Shown one piece after another: positions 7,284 through 16,719 of a stretch of 64,000 nt of DNA. The position numbers and the translations under genes are program-made. Positions within the stretch are counted from its first letter, which is position 1, and every line of letters begins with the position of its first letter. The DNA is from Qipengyuania sphaerica. Its GTDB lineage: Bacteria > Pseudomonadota > Alphaproteobacteria > Sphingomonadales > Sphingomonadaceae. The stretch spans positions 215,260 to 279,259 of the forward strand of contig NZ_JAIGNR010000004.1 in NCBI RefSeq assembly GCF_019711595.1, read 5' to 3'. The notes below the pieces were generated by a model, which searched no databases, was not told the DNA's origin, and saw only the letters and a list, made by a program, of their open reading frames with translations.

Positions 7284-9254
7284 ATGAAACGCTTCGCTCT
7301 GGTCGCATCGGCCCTGCTTCTTTCCGCCTCGCCCCTGCCGGTCCTCGCGCAGGAAGCTGCCGCGCCCGAGGCTGTCGCGACCGGGACCGGAGCGACGATC
7401 GTGCCGGTGCCCGGCTGGGCGAGCGAAACGCGCGACGGGATGCTGGTGTTCACCGCGCCGGAAGGCGATGCCAGCGCTGCAATCGTGGGGATCAGCGGGA
7501 TCGACAACGGTGCGGATGCCGTCGCCGCCGCTTGGGAGAAATTTGCGCCCGGATTCGACCGCGAGGTTTCGATTTCGCAGGAACCGCCTGCGCGCGACGG
7601 TTGGGACAACATTACAGTCAGCAATTACGAGACCTCGCCCGCCGAAAAGCTGGTCCTGCAGGGCATCGCATTGCGCAAGGGCGACCAGTATACGGTGGTC
7701 CTCATCCGCGGCGCGATGGCCACGATCGCCAAGCGCGGCGCGCAGCTGGGCCAGGCCTTCGGCTCTCTGAAGCCTGCAGACTTCGAGCGCGAGACCTTCG
7801 CCGGACGCGAAGCACGCGAACTCACTCCTGCCCGCATCGCCGAGATCACCGATTATGTGACGCGCGCGATGGAGGGGCTTGAGATTCCGGGCGTCGGCCT
7901 CGCCCTGGTGCAGGGCGACAGGATCGTCTGGGAAGGCGGCCTCGGCACCACCGAACTGGGCGGCAGCGAGAAGGTGGACGAGGATACCAGCTTCATGGTC
8001 GCCTCCAACACCAAGGGTATGGCGACGCTGCTGCTTTCGACGCTCGCCGACGAGGGCAAGCTCAAGTGGGACCAGAAGGTCACCGAGCTCTATCCCGAAT
8101 TCCGCCTCGGCAGCGCCGAGACCACCGACAGCGTGCTGGTCGAACATTTGATCTGCGCCTGCACCGGCCTGCCGCGCAAGGACATGCAGTGGGTCTTCAA
8201 CACAAGCGCCGAGACGCCCGCCAGCGACACTTTCGTCCAGCTTGCAGCCACCGAGCCGACCAGCGGCTTCGGCGAGGTGTTCCAGTACAACAACCTCATG
8301 GCGAGCGCGGCGGGCTATATCGGCGGCCACCTCGTCTATCCCGACATGGAAGTGGGCGCAGCTTTCGACCGGGCGATGGACGAGCGCATCTTCGACCCGC
8401 TCGAAATGAACCGTACGACCTTCGACTTCTCCGAAGCGACGGCCGGAAACTGGGCGCGCCCGCATGCGCGCGGTTATGCCGGCCCGGTCGAGCGCGCCCC
8501 GATGGACTGGAACAACATGATCGTCCCCTACCGCCCGGCAGGCGGGGTGTGGTCGACCGCGCATGACATGGCGCTCTATGCACTCAATGAGTTGCGCGAA
8601 GGGACGCTGGCCGATGGGACCGACCTCGTCTCGGCCGAAAATCTCCTCAAGCGGCGCCAGCGCTATGTGCCGATCGGCGATGAGAGCTGGTACGGCATGG
8701 GGCTGATGGAAAGCGCACGCATGGGCAAGAACATCTACTTCCATGGCGGCAGCCTCATCGGATACAAGAGCAACTTCTGGTTCATTCCCGAAGACGGTGT
8801 CGCTGCCGTTCTGCTGACCAACTCCGACACCGGTCAGGGCCTGCTCGGCCTCTTCCAGCGCAAGCTGCTCGAAGTGCTCTACGATGGAACCGAAGAGGCG
8901 GAGGAAAACCTCGCTGCTTCGATAAAGCTGGGTGCCGAGGCGCGGGCAAAGGGCCGCGAAGATATAATCGAGCGCGGCGATGCAGAGGTGCTGGCCGCCC
9001 TCGCCCCTCGCTATGTGAACGAAGATCTCGGCCCGCTCGTTATCGAGCGCGATGGCGATGCGACTTGGGGCGTGGTGACCTCGGGACGCTCGATGATCGG
9101 CACCATGGCGAATGACGATGGCACACACTCGCTAATCATGACCACGCCGGGCATGTTCGGTCTCCCGCTGGTCATCGGGGAGCGCGAAGGCAAACGCGTA
9201 CTGATCCTCATGGATGCCCAGCATGAATATGTTTTCACAGAGGCCGATAGCTGA
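7284..9254 (+). CDS. Exported serine hydrolase, class C beta-lactamase/esterase family
   Basis: 656 residues. The start ATG 7284 has GGGAG 9 nt upstream and gives a signal peptide (hydrophobic 4-20, LAQ cleavage near 23). Residues 25-170 form an N-terminal region of unknown type. The beta-lactamase-fold domain covers about 185-540: SxxK at Ser241-Lys244 (SNTK), YxN at Tyr335-Asn337 (YNN), and HGG at 487-489 replacing KTG. A C-terminal lipocalin-like region follows (about 545-656). Such proteins include DD-peptidases, esterases and D-amino-acid peptidases; HGG and the extra domains argue against a true beta-lactamase. It stands alone, divergent from acpP. Confidence 0.85.
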   Translation: MKRFALVASALLLSASPLPVLAQEAAAPEAVATGTGATIVPVPGWASETRDGMLVFTAPEGDASAAIVGISGIDNGADAVAAAWEKFAPGFDREVSISQEPPARDGWDNITVSNYETSPAEKLVLQGIALRKGDQYTVVLIRGAMATIAKRGAQLGQAFGSLKPADFERETFAGREARELTPARIAEITDYVTRAMEGLEIPGVGLALVQGDRIVWEGGLGTTELGGSEKVDEDTSFMVASNTKGMATLLLSTLADEGKLKWDQKVTELYPEFRLGSAETTDSVLVEHLICACTGLPRKDMQWVFNTSAETPASDTFVQLAATEPTSGFGEVFQYNNLMASAAGYIGGHLVYPDMEVGAAFDRAMDERIFDPLEMNRTTFDFSEATAGNWARPHARGYAGPVERAPMDWNNMIVPYRPAGGVWSTAHDMALYALNELREGTLADGTDLVSAENLLKRRQRYVPIGDESWYGMGLMESARMGKNIYFHGGSLIGYKSNFWFIPEDGVAAVLLTNSDTGQGLLGLFQRKLLEVLYDGTEEAEENLAASIKLGAEARAKGREDIIERGDAEVLAALAPRYVNEDLGPLVIERDGDATWGVVTSGRSMIGTMANDDGTHSLIMTTPGMFGLPLVIGEREGKRVLILMDAQHEYVFTEADS

Positions 9255-9282
9255 TCGAAACCCATTGTGCGCCGAACCGGTT

Positions 9283-9310
9283 GCTGGGTGCGGAGAACAC
9301 CGGACCCAGC
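9283..9310 (+). terminator. Hairpin after the serine hydrolase gene
   Basis: Stem GCTGGGT/ACCCAGC with an inner CGG/CCG pair block and a 6-nt loop. No T run follows, so it may be a weak terminator or an mRNA-stabilising hairpin before the DUF2383 gene. Confidence 0.35.
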
Positions 9311-9364
9311 CGCTTCCCCACCCGTTATATGGGTATCAACACTTTGAAAAAGGGAAGCAAAATC

Positions 9365-9796
9365 ATGGCAACTACGGTATTCAAAAGCCTCACCGACACT
9401 ACGTTCGATTCGGTCGAGGGCTATCGCCAGGCATGTGACAAGGCGGACAGCCCCCAGCTGAAGCAAGCCCTGCAGCAGCGTTGCAGCCAGCGTGAAGACA
9501 CGCTGCGCCAGATGAACGCAGAGCTCGAGCGTCAGGGCGACGAACTCGTGACCAAGGGCACGCTGACGGGCGAAGCCCACCAGATGTGGCAGTCGATCAC
9601 CTCCGCTTTCGAAAGCGACGATGAAGCCGCTGCCGAACGCGTCGAAGAAGGCGAAGACTACATCAAGAACAAGTTCCAGGAAGCGATCGAGAGCAACCAG
9701 CTCGAAGCTTCGGAACTGGCGGTAGTCCAGCAGGCCTATAACGAAATCTGCGAAGGCGAACGCTTCGGGGATATGATCGAGAAACAGTACGACTAA
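9365..9796 (+). CDS. Four-helix-bundle stress protein, DUF2383/PA2169-like
   Basis: 143 residues from ATG 9365 with GGGAAG upstream; an upstream in-frame start at 9281 would add a low-complexity leader crossing the hairpin. The sequence is acidic and almost wholly helical (four predicted amphipathic helices: 10-28, 30-60, 68-95, 100-135), matching the ferritin-like DUF2383 family. The family is found with stress and envelope genes, but its biochemical role is unknown. The metal-site residues of true ferritins are not obvious. A bidirectional terminator closes the gene before the convergent aspS. Confidence 0.75.
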   Translation: MATTVFKSLTDTTFDSVEGYRQACDKADSPQLKQALQQRCSQREDTLRQMNAELERQGDELVTKGTLTGEAHQMWQSITSAFESDDEAAAERVEEGEDYIKNKFQEAIESNQLEASELAVVQQAYNEICEGERFGDMIEKQYD

Positions 9797-9820
9797 CCAC
9801 AGGGTTAGCGGAAATGAAAA

Positions 9821-9846
9821 GGGCGCGGAGTTTCATCTCCGCGCCC
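9821..9846. terminator. Bidirectional intrinsic terminator between the DUF2383 gene and aspS
   Basis: A 10-bp perfect stem GGGCGCGGAG/CTCCGCGCCC with loop TTTCAT. The plus strand continues TCTTTC and the minus strand TTTTCATTTC, so it can stop transcription from both convergent genes. Confidence 0.85.
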
Positions 9847-9855
9847 TCTTTCGTG

Positions 9856-11673
9856 TCAGTCTCCGGCGCGATCGACGCGGGTGGCTTCCGCGCCTTCTGG
9901 CTTCGGAGCGTCGATAGTGCGGATGTGCACATCGCGCAGCTGGCGCGGGCTGACCAGCGAGGGCGCGCCCATCATCAAATCCTGCGCCTTCTGATTGAGC
10001 GGGAAAGCGATCACTTCGCGGATGTTCGGCTCGTCGGCGAGCAGCATCACGATGCGGTCGATACCCGGTGCAGAGCCGCCATGCGGCGGGGCGCCGAGCT
10101 TGAATGCCTCGATCATGCCCGAGAAGTTCGCGTCGACGTCTTCCTGGGTATAGCCGGCGATTTCGAAGGCCTTGTACATGATCTCCGGCTTGTGGTTCCG
10201 GATCGCGCCCGACGACAGTTCGTAGCCGTTGCAGACGATGTCGTACTGCCATGCGAGAATATCGAGCGGGTCCTTGGTTTCCAGCGCTTCCATCTCGCCC
10301 TGCGGCATCGAGAAGGGGTTGTGGCTGAAATCGACCTTCTTCAGGTCCTCGTCGTATTCGAACATCGGGAAATCGACGATCCAGCAGAACTTGAAGCAGC
10401 CTTCCTCGATCAGGCCCAGTTCCTCGGCCACGCGAGTGCGCGCGGCACCGGCCAGTTTGGCAGCGTCCTTTTCCTTGCCCGCAGCAAAGAAGAGGCCGTC
10501 GTTTTCGCCGAGGCCCAGTTCGGCATAGAGCTTTTCCATGCCCTCGGTGCCGTGGTTCTTGGCGATCGGGCCGCCGAATTCACCGCCCTTGCGGGTGACA
10601 TAACCGAGCCCTGCGAAGCCTTCGCGGCGCGCCCAGTCGTTCATCTCGTCGAAGAACTTACGGCTCTTTTCGTGCGTGTTCGGGGCGGGGACCACGCGGA
10701 CCTTGCCTCCGGTGCCGACGATCTTCTCGAACAGGCCGAAACCCGAAGTGGTGAAGTGGTCGGTGACGTCGGAGATCTGCAGCGGGTTGCGCAGGTCGGG
10801 CTTGTCGGTTCCGTATTTCAGCATCGCCTCGGCATAGGGGATGCGCGGGAATTCACCTGCGGGGGTCACGGTCTTGCCGTCCGCGAATTCCTCGAACACG
10901 CCGGCGAGGACGGGTTCGATCGCCTGAAAGACGTCTTCCTGCGTCACGAAGCTCATCTCGAAGTCGAGCTGGTAAAACTCGGGACTGCGGTCGGCGCGCA
11001 GGTCCTCGTCGCGGAAGCAGGGCGCGATCTGGAAATAGCGGTCGAAACCGGCAACCATCAGCAGCTGCTTGAACATCTGCGGCGCCTGCGGAAGCGCGTA
11101 GAAACGGCCCGGGTGGAGGCGGCTGGGCACGAGATAGTCGCGCGCGCCTTCGGGGCTCGATGCGCCGAGGATGGGCGTCTGGAATTCGCTGAAGCCCTGG
11201 TCGGTCATGCGGCGGCGCAGGCTCGTGATTACCTGGTTGCGCAGCATGATGTTCTTATGGACACGCTCACGGCGCAGGTCGACAAAACGGTACTTGAGGC
11301 GCGTTTCTTCGGGATAGTCTTCCGCCTGGTTGACGATCAGCGGCAAATCGTCTGCGCGGCTCTGCACGGTCACGTCGCGGGCGAAGACCTCGATCTCGCC
11401 GGTCGGCAGGTTCTTGTTCACCGCCACCTCGTCGCGCGCCTTCACGCTGCCATCGATAGTGACGACCGATTCCAGCCGCAGCTTCTCGAGTACGGGCAGC
11501 GCGGGGCTGTCACTGTCGGCAACGATCTGGGTGATGCCGTAATGATCGCGCAAATCGACGAACAGCACGCCGCCGTGGTCACGCTTGTTATGCACCCAGC
11601 CCGATAGGCGGACGGTATCGCCGACATTTTCCTTGGTCAGCTGTGCGCAGGTGTGGGTACGATAGGCGTGCAT
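9856..11673 (-). CDS. aspS: Aspartyl-tRNA synthetase
   Basis: 605 residues, bacterial type. An N-terminal OB-fold anticodon-binding domain (about 1-110) is followed by the class II catalytic core with a bacterial GAD insertion (about 290-430). Motif 2 is visible as [22 protein letters not shown] (about 220), and motif 3 as [14 protein letters not shown] (near 550). It charges tRNA-Asp in the cytosol. Many alphaproteobacteria lack AsnRS and have a non-discriminating AspRS that also charges tRNA-Asn for GatCAB; this cannot be decided here. It stands alone, divergent from rnd. Confidence 0.96.
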   Translation of the reverse strand: MHAYRTHTCAQLTKENVGDTVRLSGWVHNKRDHGGVLFVDLRDHYGITQIVADSDSPALPVLEKLRLESVVTIDGSVKARDEVAVNKNLPTGEIEVFARDVTVQSRADDLPLIVNQAEDYPEETRLKYRFVDLRRERVHKNIMLRNQVITSLRRRMTDQGFSEFQTPILGASSPEGARDYLVPSRLHPGRFYALPQAPQMFKQLLMVAGFDRYFQIAPCFRDEDLRADRSPEFYQLDFEMSFVTQEDVFQAIEPVLAGVFEEFADGKTVTPAGEFPRIPYAEAMLKYGTDKPDLRNPLQISDVTDHFTTSGFGLFEKIVGTGGKVRVVPAPNTHEKSRKFFDEMNDWARREGFAGLGYVTRKGGEFGGPIAKNHGTEGMEKLYAELGLGENDGLFFAAGKEKDAAKLAGAARTRVAEELGLIEEGCFKFCWIVDFPMFEYDEDLKKVDFSHNPFSMPQGEMEALETKDPLDILAWQYDIVCNGYELSSGAIRNHKPEIMYKAFEIAGYTQEDVDANFSGMIEAFKLGAPPHGGSAPGIDRIVMLLADEPNIREVIAFPLNQKAQDLMMGAPSLVSPRQLRDVHIRTIDAPKPEGAEATRVDRAGD

Positions 11674-11831
11674 CTGGAATTCTTTCCATTTTGGGATGTA
11701 TGGCGCTAAGGGCGCGGCGTCGCGCTGCTCCTTAACAGGAATCGCGCGCGCTAACAGGGCACCAGCGGGCTTTTGTCAAGATTCGCGAAGGTGCGGGGGC
11801 GGTACTCCGCCCGAATGACAGAAACGATACG

Positions 11832-13058
11832 ATGAAAATACACGAGCTGATTACCGATACCGATACGCTGGCAGCCCTTTGCGAGCGCCTGGCGGATAGC
11901 GATTTCGTCACCGTCGACACCGAGTTCATGCGCGAGAACACCTATTGGCCCGAACTCTGCCTCGTGCAGATCGCCAATGAGGAAGAAGCCGCAGCAATCG
12001 ACCCGCTGGCCGAGGGAATCGACCTTGCCCCACTGTGGGAGCTGCTGTGCGACAACGAGGAAGTCCTCAAGGTCTTCCACGCTGGCGGGCAGGACGTCGA
12101 GATCGTCTACAATTTTACCGGCAAGACCCCGCACCCGATCTTCGACACGCAGATCGCGATGATGGCGATCAGCCAGAACGAGCAGATCGGTTATGCCAAT
12201 CTCGTCGAAAGCTGGCTCGGCTTCACGATCGACAAGGGCGCGCGCTTCACCGACTGGAGCCGCCGTCCGCTGACCGACCGGCAGATCGAATATGCCATCG
12301 GCGACGTGACGCATTTGTCCAAGATATTTCCCAAGATCCTGAACAAGCTGGTCAAGACGGGGCGCGGCGCGTGGCTCGATGCGGAAATGGACAAGCTTGC
12401 CGACCCGGCAAACTACGCCAACGATGCCGACAGCGCCTGGAAGCGCATCCGCTCGCCCGGCCGCAACCCGACCGTGCTCGGCCGGTTGAAGGCGCTGGCC
12501 GCATGGCGCGAGAGCGAAGCGCAGCACAAGAACATCCCTCGCGGCCGCATCATGCGCGACGAAACGCTGGCCGATATCGCCAGCCATCCGCCCAAGAAGC
12601 AGGGTGATCTCACCAAGGTGCGCGGCCTGTCCAATGCGTGGAAGGACAACGACATCGGCAAGCGCCTGATGAAGGTGCTCGACAAGGCCGAGCCGCTGTC
12701 CAAGGAGGAAATGCCCGAAAAGCCCAAGCGCGGCGCGCCGCTGGGCAAGGAAGGCGCGCTGGTGGCGGACCTGCTCAAGCTACTGCTCAAGATTCGCGCG
12801 AGAGAGATCGACGTCGCCGCCCGCCTGCTGACGCGCGCGGACGAGATGGAAGCGCTGGCCGCCGGTGTCCGCAAGCTGCCGATCCTTCAGGGCTGGCGCT
12901 ACGAGGTGTTCGGCAAGGACGCACTCGAACTGGTCGAGGGGCGCCTCGCGTTCGCGGTCAAGGACGGACGCTTGCTCATGACCCATGTCGATGATGTTCA
13001 CGCCGGCATGATGGCCGCTGCGCAGGACGAGGTGATCACGGAGCCCGAAGCCGGGTGA
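11832..13058 (+). CDS. rnd: Ribonuclease D
   Basis: 408 residues. The N-terminal DEDDy 3'-5' exonuclease domain shows VDTEF (28-32) with Asp29 and Glu31, KVFHAGGQDVEIVYN around 85-95, and IEYAIGDVTHL near 155-165 with the last Asp and Tyr. An HRDC domain follows (about 210-290), and a C-terminal domain to 408. It trims 3' ends of tRNA precursors and other stable RNAs. The gene overlaps the oxyR start through GTGA, so the regulator is probably translated by coupling to this gene. Confidence 0.94.
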   Translation: MKIHELITDTDTLAALCERLADSDFVTVDTEFMRENTYWPELCLVQIANEEEAAAIDPLAEGIDLAPLWELLCDNEEVLKVFHAGGQDVEIVYNFTGKTPHPIFDTQIAMMAISQNEQIGYANLVESWLGFTIDKGARFTDWSRRPLTDRQIEYAIGDVTHLSKIFPKILNKLVKTGRGAWLDAEMDKLADPANYANDADSAWKRIRSPGRNPTVLGRLKALAAWRESEAQHKNIPRGRIMRDETLADIASHPPKKQGDLTKVRGLSNAWKDNDIGKRLMKVLDKAEPLSKEEMPEKPKRGAPLGKEGALVADLLKLLLKIRAREIDVAARLLTRADEMEALAAGVRKLPILQGWRYEVFGKDALELVEGRLAFAVKDGRLLMTHVDDVHAGMMAAAQDEVITEPEAG

Positions 13059-13951
13059 GCACTTACCTCCCCACCCTCAAGCAGTTGCAATATCTTGTCG
13101 CGCTGCACGAGCACGGCCACTTCGGGCGAGCAGCAGAGGCCAGCTTCGTTTCGCAGTCCACGCTTTCGGCAGGCATTCGCGAACTCGAATCGCTGCTCGG
13201 TGTGACGCTGGTCGAGCGAAGCCGCCGCGTGGTGCGATTTACGGCACTGGGCAACCAGGTGGTCGAGAAAGCCCACCGCGTGCTGCGCGAGACCGAGGAA
13301 CTGGCCGACCTCGTACAGGCGGCGGGCAAACCGCTCGCGGGCCAGCTTCGCATGAGCGTCATCCCCACGATCGCGCCCTTCCTGCTCCCGCGCTTTCTGC
13401 CGCGCCTGCGCAAGGAACGCCCCGATCTCGAACTCTTCCTGCGCGAGGAGACCAGCCATGATGCGGTCGAATCGCTCCAGCACGGGCGGGTCGATTGCGT
13501 CCTGCTTGCCCTGCCCTTCTCGACCGGCGAAGTGGACAAGGCGCATATCTCCGACGATCCGATCTATGTCGCCTTCCCGAAAGACGATCCGCGTGACCCG
13601 CCGGCAATGGTGACGGCGGACATGATCGATGACGGACGGCTTCTGCTGCTGGAGGACGGGCACTGCCTGAAAGACCATGCGCTCGCGGCCTGCAACCGGC
13701 CCGAACTGCGCGGGTCCACCACCATGATCGGCACCAGCCTGCACACGCTGGTGCAGATGGTCGACAATGGTCTCGGCCTGACGATGCTGCCGGAGATGGC
13801 GGTCGAGGCGGGAATACTGGAGGGCACCGAAGTGGTCGCCCGCCCGCTAAAGTCGAAGAACGCCAGCCGCGAGATCGCGCTTATCTGGCGCAAGAACTCC
13901 CCGCGCCGCGACGATTTCGAGTTGTTGGCAGAGGAATTGCGCGCCGGTTAG
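13055..13951 (+). CDS. oxyR: Peroxide-sensing LysR-type regulator OxyR
   Basis: 298 residues starting at GTG 13055, which overlaps the rnd stop (GTGA). The N-terminal winged helix-turn-helix (7-66) is of LysR type; the C-terminal domain senses effector. Cys204 and Cys213 in a GHCLKDHAL..C segment have the same 9-residue spacing as the disulfide-forming Cys199 and Cys208 of E. coli OxyR, and the flanking GHC.KDHAL sequence is the family signature. It should turn on catalase and peroxiredoxin genes when oxidised. No catalase or ahp gene is adjacent, so its targets are elsewhere. Placement behind rnd without its own promoter is unusual. Confidence 0.9.
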   Translation: MSTYLPTLKQLQYLVALHEHGHFGRAAEASFVSQSTLSAGIRELESLLGVTLVERSRRVVRFTALGNQVVEKAHRVLRETEELADLVQAAGKPLAGQLRMSVIPTIAPFLLPRFLPRLRKERPDLELFLREETSHDAVESLQHGRVDCVLLALPFSTGEVDKAHISDDPIYVAFPKDDPRDPPAMVTADMIDDGRLLLLEDGHCLKDHALAACNRPELRGSTTMIGTSLHTLVQMVDNGLGLTMLPEMAVEAGILEGTEVVARPLKSKNASREIALIWRKNSPRRDDFELLAEELRAG

Positions 13952-14196
13952 GCCGGAGCTTTGGCTTTCACGAACTTGTCGAGCTTCTTGTAGGCGAAGA
14001 TCGGCACGATGACACTCAGCGCAATACCGCCCAAGGCACAGATGCCCAGCCAGATTGCCATGATACTGCCGCCCGAGGTCCACATGCCGTACAGAACCGG
14101 CGCTGCGAGAACCAGCCCGCGGACTTCGTTGAAGACCAGGGCAATGCCGCCAACCTTGAGCAGTGCGGCGAGAAGCATATGAAGCGATGCACTCAT
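13948..14196 (-). CDS. Small two-TM membrane protein, unknown function
   Basis: 82 residues with two hydrophobic helices (about 7-34 and 41-66) separated by a short TSGG turn, and a basic C-terminal tail (YKKLDKFVKAK) likely in the cytoplasm. No family recognised. Its stop overlaps the convergent oxyR stop by 4 bp. A promoter region with an inverted repeat and a 13-bp tandem repeat lies directly upstream. Other small proteins of this type act as membrane subunits or are uncharacterised; nothing here fixes a role. Confidence 0.65.
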   Translation of the reverse strand: MSASLHMLLAALLKVGGIALVFNEVRGLVLAAPVLYGMWTSGGSIMAIWLGICALGGIALSVIVPIFAYKKLDKFVKAKAPA

Positions 14197-14217
14197 GACC
14201 TGCTTTATGAACGCAAA

Positions 14218-14270
14218 TGGTGAAGAAAAGGTTCACCAATGCAATAGCGTTGCATCGTAGCGTTGCATCG
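14218..14270. repeat. Inverted repeat and 13-bp tandem repeat between pgsA and the small membrane gene
   Basis: TGGTGAA (14218-14224) and TTCACCA (14232-14238) form a 7-bp stem with a 7-nt loop. TAGCGTTGCATCG then occurs twice head to tail (14245-14257 and 14258-14270) without mismatch. The block lies upstream of the 82-residue gene, so it could be operator DNA; this is inference. Confidence 0.5.
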
Positions 14271-14299
14271 GCTCACCGCAGAAAGGGCGAGCCAGCATC

Positions 14300-14893
14300 T
14301 CAGTCCATGTGCTTCAGGCCGACCCTCAGGTAATCCCATCCGGTGATAACGGTCATCACCGCGGCGGCCCACAAGGTGACGAGACCAACGGTATGCGGCA
14401 CGTTGGCGCTCATGTCTCCCAGCATGACATTCCACCCGGGCAAGCCCTGCCCCAGGATGAGTGAACCCAATGCCAGAAGCTGGAAGGTCGTTTTCCATTT
14501 TGCCAAGCGGCTGACCGGAACCGAAACCTGCAAGCCGCCGAGAAATTCGCGAAGGCCCGAAACGGCGATCTCTCTCACCAGAATGATCAACCCGGCGATC
14601 ACATGCGCATCGCCGACATACGGCCCGCGCAGGACGCCTTGGGCAGCCAGGACGAGGATCACGGAAGCGACCATGATCTTGTCGGCGATCGGATCGAGGA
14701 AAATGCCCAGTTTTGAAACCGCCCCGCTGCTGCGGGCGAGATAACCGTCGAAATAATCGGTGATTCCCATCGCGCAATAAAGCGCGAAGGCCATCAGGTA
14801 ACCCGCTTCCCATCCCGGCCACCACAGCAGGAACGCCAGCAGCGGGATCGCCACGATGCGCGAAAGCGTGAGGGTATTGGGCAGTGTGAGCAT
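14300..14893 (-). CDS. pgsA: CDP-diacylglycerol-glycerol-3-phosphate 3-phosphatidyltransferase
   Basis: 197 residues from MLTLPNTLT, the standard family start (ATG 14893, AGGGGA upstream). The CDP-alcohol phosphotransferase signature D-x2-DG-x2-AR-x8-G-x3-D-x3-D is complete in DYFDGYLAR...GIFLDPIADK (about residues 46-73). Four or five TM helices place it in the inner membrane. It makes phosphatidylglycerol-phosphate, the first step to PG and cardiolipin, from CDP-DAG supplied by CdsA (41800-42504). Confidence 0.95.
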   Translation of the reverse strand: MLTLPNTLTLSRIVAIPLLAFLLWWPGWEAGYLMAFALYCAMGITDYFDGYLARSSGAVSKLGIFLDPIADKIMVASVILVLAAQGVLRGPYVGDAHVIAGLIILVREIAVSGLREFLGGLQVSVPVSRLAKWKTTFQLLALGSLILGQGLPGWNVMLGDMSANVPHTVGLVTLWAAAVMTVITGWDYLRVGLKHMD

Positions 14894-15010
14894 CTGTGTC
14901 GGTTCCCCTAGCGACAATCCATCCGCCGCAAAAGACGGTTAGCGGGGTTGTCCGCCGCTACGATGTCTCTACCAAGTGTTCCCATACGGAAGGTTACTTC
15001 CCGGGGGTTC

Positions 15011-16360
15011 ATGTTCACAAGCACACATCTTCTGCGCACAAGGCGGTTCCTTCCGCTCTTCGTCACGCAGCTTTTCAACGCCTTCAACGACAATCTCTAC
15101 AAGACCGCGATGGTCCTGTTCGTCGTCTACCAGATCTATAATTCGGAAGAGGCCGAAGGGCTGTTTTCAGCTGTCGCCTCGGGCCTGTTCATTCTGCCGT
15201 TCTTCGTCCTGTCTGCCCTTGCCGGGCAGCTTGCCGACATGCGCGACAAGGCGCTCATCATCCGCAGGGTAAAGGCTTTCGAGATACTGCTGATGGTCAT
15301 CGGTGCCGCGGGCCTGATGATGGCCTGGCAGGGCTACGAGATGCCTGTCACCGTGTTCGGGATCGAAACCAGCGTGCCGGTATTGCTGATGCTGCTGGCG
15401 CTCTTCATGACCGGCATCCAGTCGACATTCCTCGGCCCGATCAAATATGCGATCCTGCCGCAGCACTTGCGCAAGGACGAGGTTTTGGCGGGCACGGGAC
15501 TGGTGGAAGCCGGGACCTATATCGCCATCCTTGCAGGCACGATCCTTGCCGGTTGGATTCCTGTCGAGGCGGCCGCCGTCGGCATCATCCTGACCTCGAT
15601 AGTCGGCTATCTGGTCGCACGGCAGGTTCCGTCCGCCCCACCGCAGGGCAAGGTCGAAAAGCTCGACTGGCACATCCTGCGCGCCTCGGTGAAGCTGGTG
15701 CGCGAAACGATGCACAACAAGGAAGTCTTCTACGCCATCCTGGCAATCAGCTTCTTCTGGACCATCGGCGCGGTGCTGTTCATCCAGTTCCCGCCGCTTG
15801 CCAAGAACGTGATCATGGCGAGCAAGGAGGTGGCGAGCATCTTCCTCGTGGTGTTCTCGGTGGGCGTGGCGATCGGTTCGGTGGCGGTCGGTGCGCTGCT
15901 CAAGGGCAAGGTTTCGGCGCGCTACGCCCCGCAATCGGTGATCGTGATGGGGGCCTTCGTCGTCGCCTTCTACGCGGTCTGCAAATTGTGGGAGGCCGAC
16001 AAGCCGGCCGAGCTGCTCGATGTAACGGGTTTCCTTGCCTGGCCGCTTGCAACGGTGATCCTGCTCTGCCTGCTGGGCATAGCGGTGGCAGGCGGCATGT
16101 TCGTGGTGCCGCTCTACGCGTTCCTCACCACGCGTGTCTCGCCCGACAAGGCCTCGCGCACGATCGCGGCGAACAATATCGTCAATTCGGGCGCAATGGT
16201 TTGCGGTTCGCTTGCGGCGATGGCGATGAGCGCCGCGGGAGTGCCAATCGTCGAGCAGGTGCTGATCAGCGCGGCTATGTGCCTGATTTCCGCATGGCTC
16301 GGGCGCAGGTTGCTGGCCGCCGAACGGGCAGCAGGCATGCACGAGGCAGAAGCGGGCTGA
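15011..16360 (+). CDS. MFS transporter, LplT-like (lysophospholipid transporter family)
   Basis: 449 residues with about 12 TM helices. The start at ATG 15011 directly precedes the short basic leader HLLRTRRFLPLF; a longer frame from 14948 is possible. FVTQLFNAFNDNLYKTAM after the leader is typical of the LplT/Aas transporter branch, which flips lysophospholipids across the inner membrane for re-acylation. The acyltransferase domain fused in some relatives is absent here and none is adjacent. Divergent from pgsA, another phospholipid gene, which mildly supports a lipid role. Substrate is inferred. Confidence 0.82.
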   Translation: MFTSTHLLRTRRFLPLFVTQLFNAFNDNLYKTAMVLFVVYQIYNSEEAEGLFSAVASGLFILPFFVLSALAGQLADMRDKALIIRRVKAFEILLMVIGAAGLMMAWQGYEMPVTVFGIETSVPVLLMLLALFMTGIQSTFLGPIKYAILPQHLRKDEVLAGTGLVEAGTYIAILAGTILAGWIPVEAAAVGIILTSIVGYLVARQVPSAPPQGKVEKLDWHILRASVKLVRETMHNKEVFYAILAISFFWTIGAVLFIQFPPLAKNVIMASKEVASIFLVVFSVGVAIGSVAVGALLKGKVSARYAPQSVIVMGAFVVAFYAVCKLWEADKPAELLDVTGFLAWPLATVILLCLLGIAVAGGMFVVPLYAFLTTRVSPDKASRTIAANNIVNSGAMVCGSLAAMAMSAAGVPIVEQVLISAAMCLISAWLGRRLLAAERAAGMHEAEAG

Positions 16361-16375
16361 ACCGCAGTTCTTAAG

Positions 16376-16570
16376 TCAGATAATGTAGGCGAGAACCGCG
16401 ACAAGGGTCGCGAAATAGGTCGTTGCCACACCGCGCACGTCGTTTGCGGTCAGCTTCCAGTCCACAACCTCGCCCTGCGGGACGTCGGCAAACATCCGGC
16501 GGCGTTGCGGCAGGCTCATCCGCAGCCAGTGGCGGGCGGCTTCGTTCGAGAGGACTAGGGCGCGTCTCAT
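16376..16570 (-). CDS. Small protein with C-terminal hydrophobic helix, unknown function
   Basis: 64 residues, arginine-rich N-terminal half (RRRMF) and one hydrophobic stretch at the end (TTYFATLVAVLAYII), like a tail-anchored protein. A weak ribosome site (AAGTAGG) precedes ATG 16570. It converges with the MFS gene and faces away from the TPP enzyme gene. No family recognised; coding status rests on the sensible composition and intergenic position. Confidence 0.5.
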   Translation of the reverse strand: MRRALVLSNEAARHWLRMSLPQRRRMFADVPQGEVVDWKLTANDVRGVATTYFATLVAVLAYII

Positions 16571-16719
16571 GATGCCTACTTAACGAATTTTTAACTATTG
16601 GTTTCCCCGCAAATCCGCGCCGTTCCAATTCGGGACAGCATTTTCCAATCCTGGGGATAATCGGGAACCGAATTCGCAGCGATTGCGCGAGAGGTCGCGC
16701 GGCGCTAACCGCCCCAGCC

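Noticed and set aside
7233..9128. 631-codon minus-strand frame across the serine hydrolase gene
   Set aside because: Antisense shadow of a gene with signal peptide and full catalytic motifs; its own translation has no motif or ribosome site.
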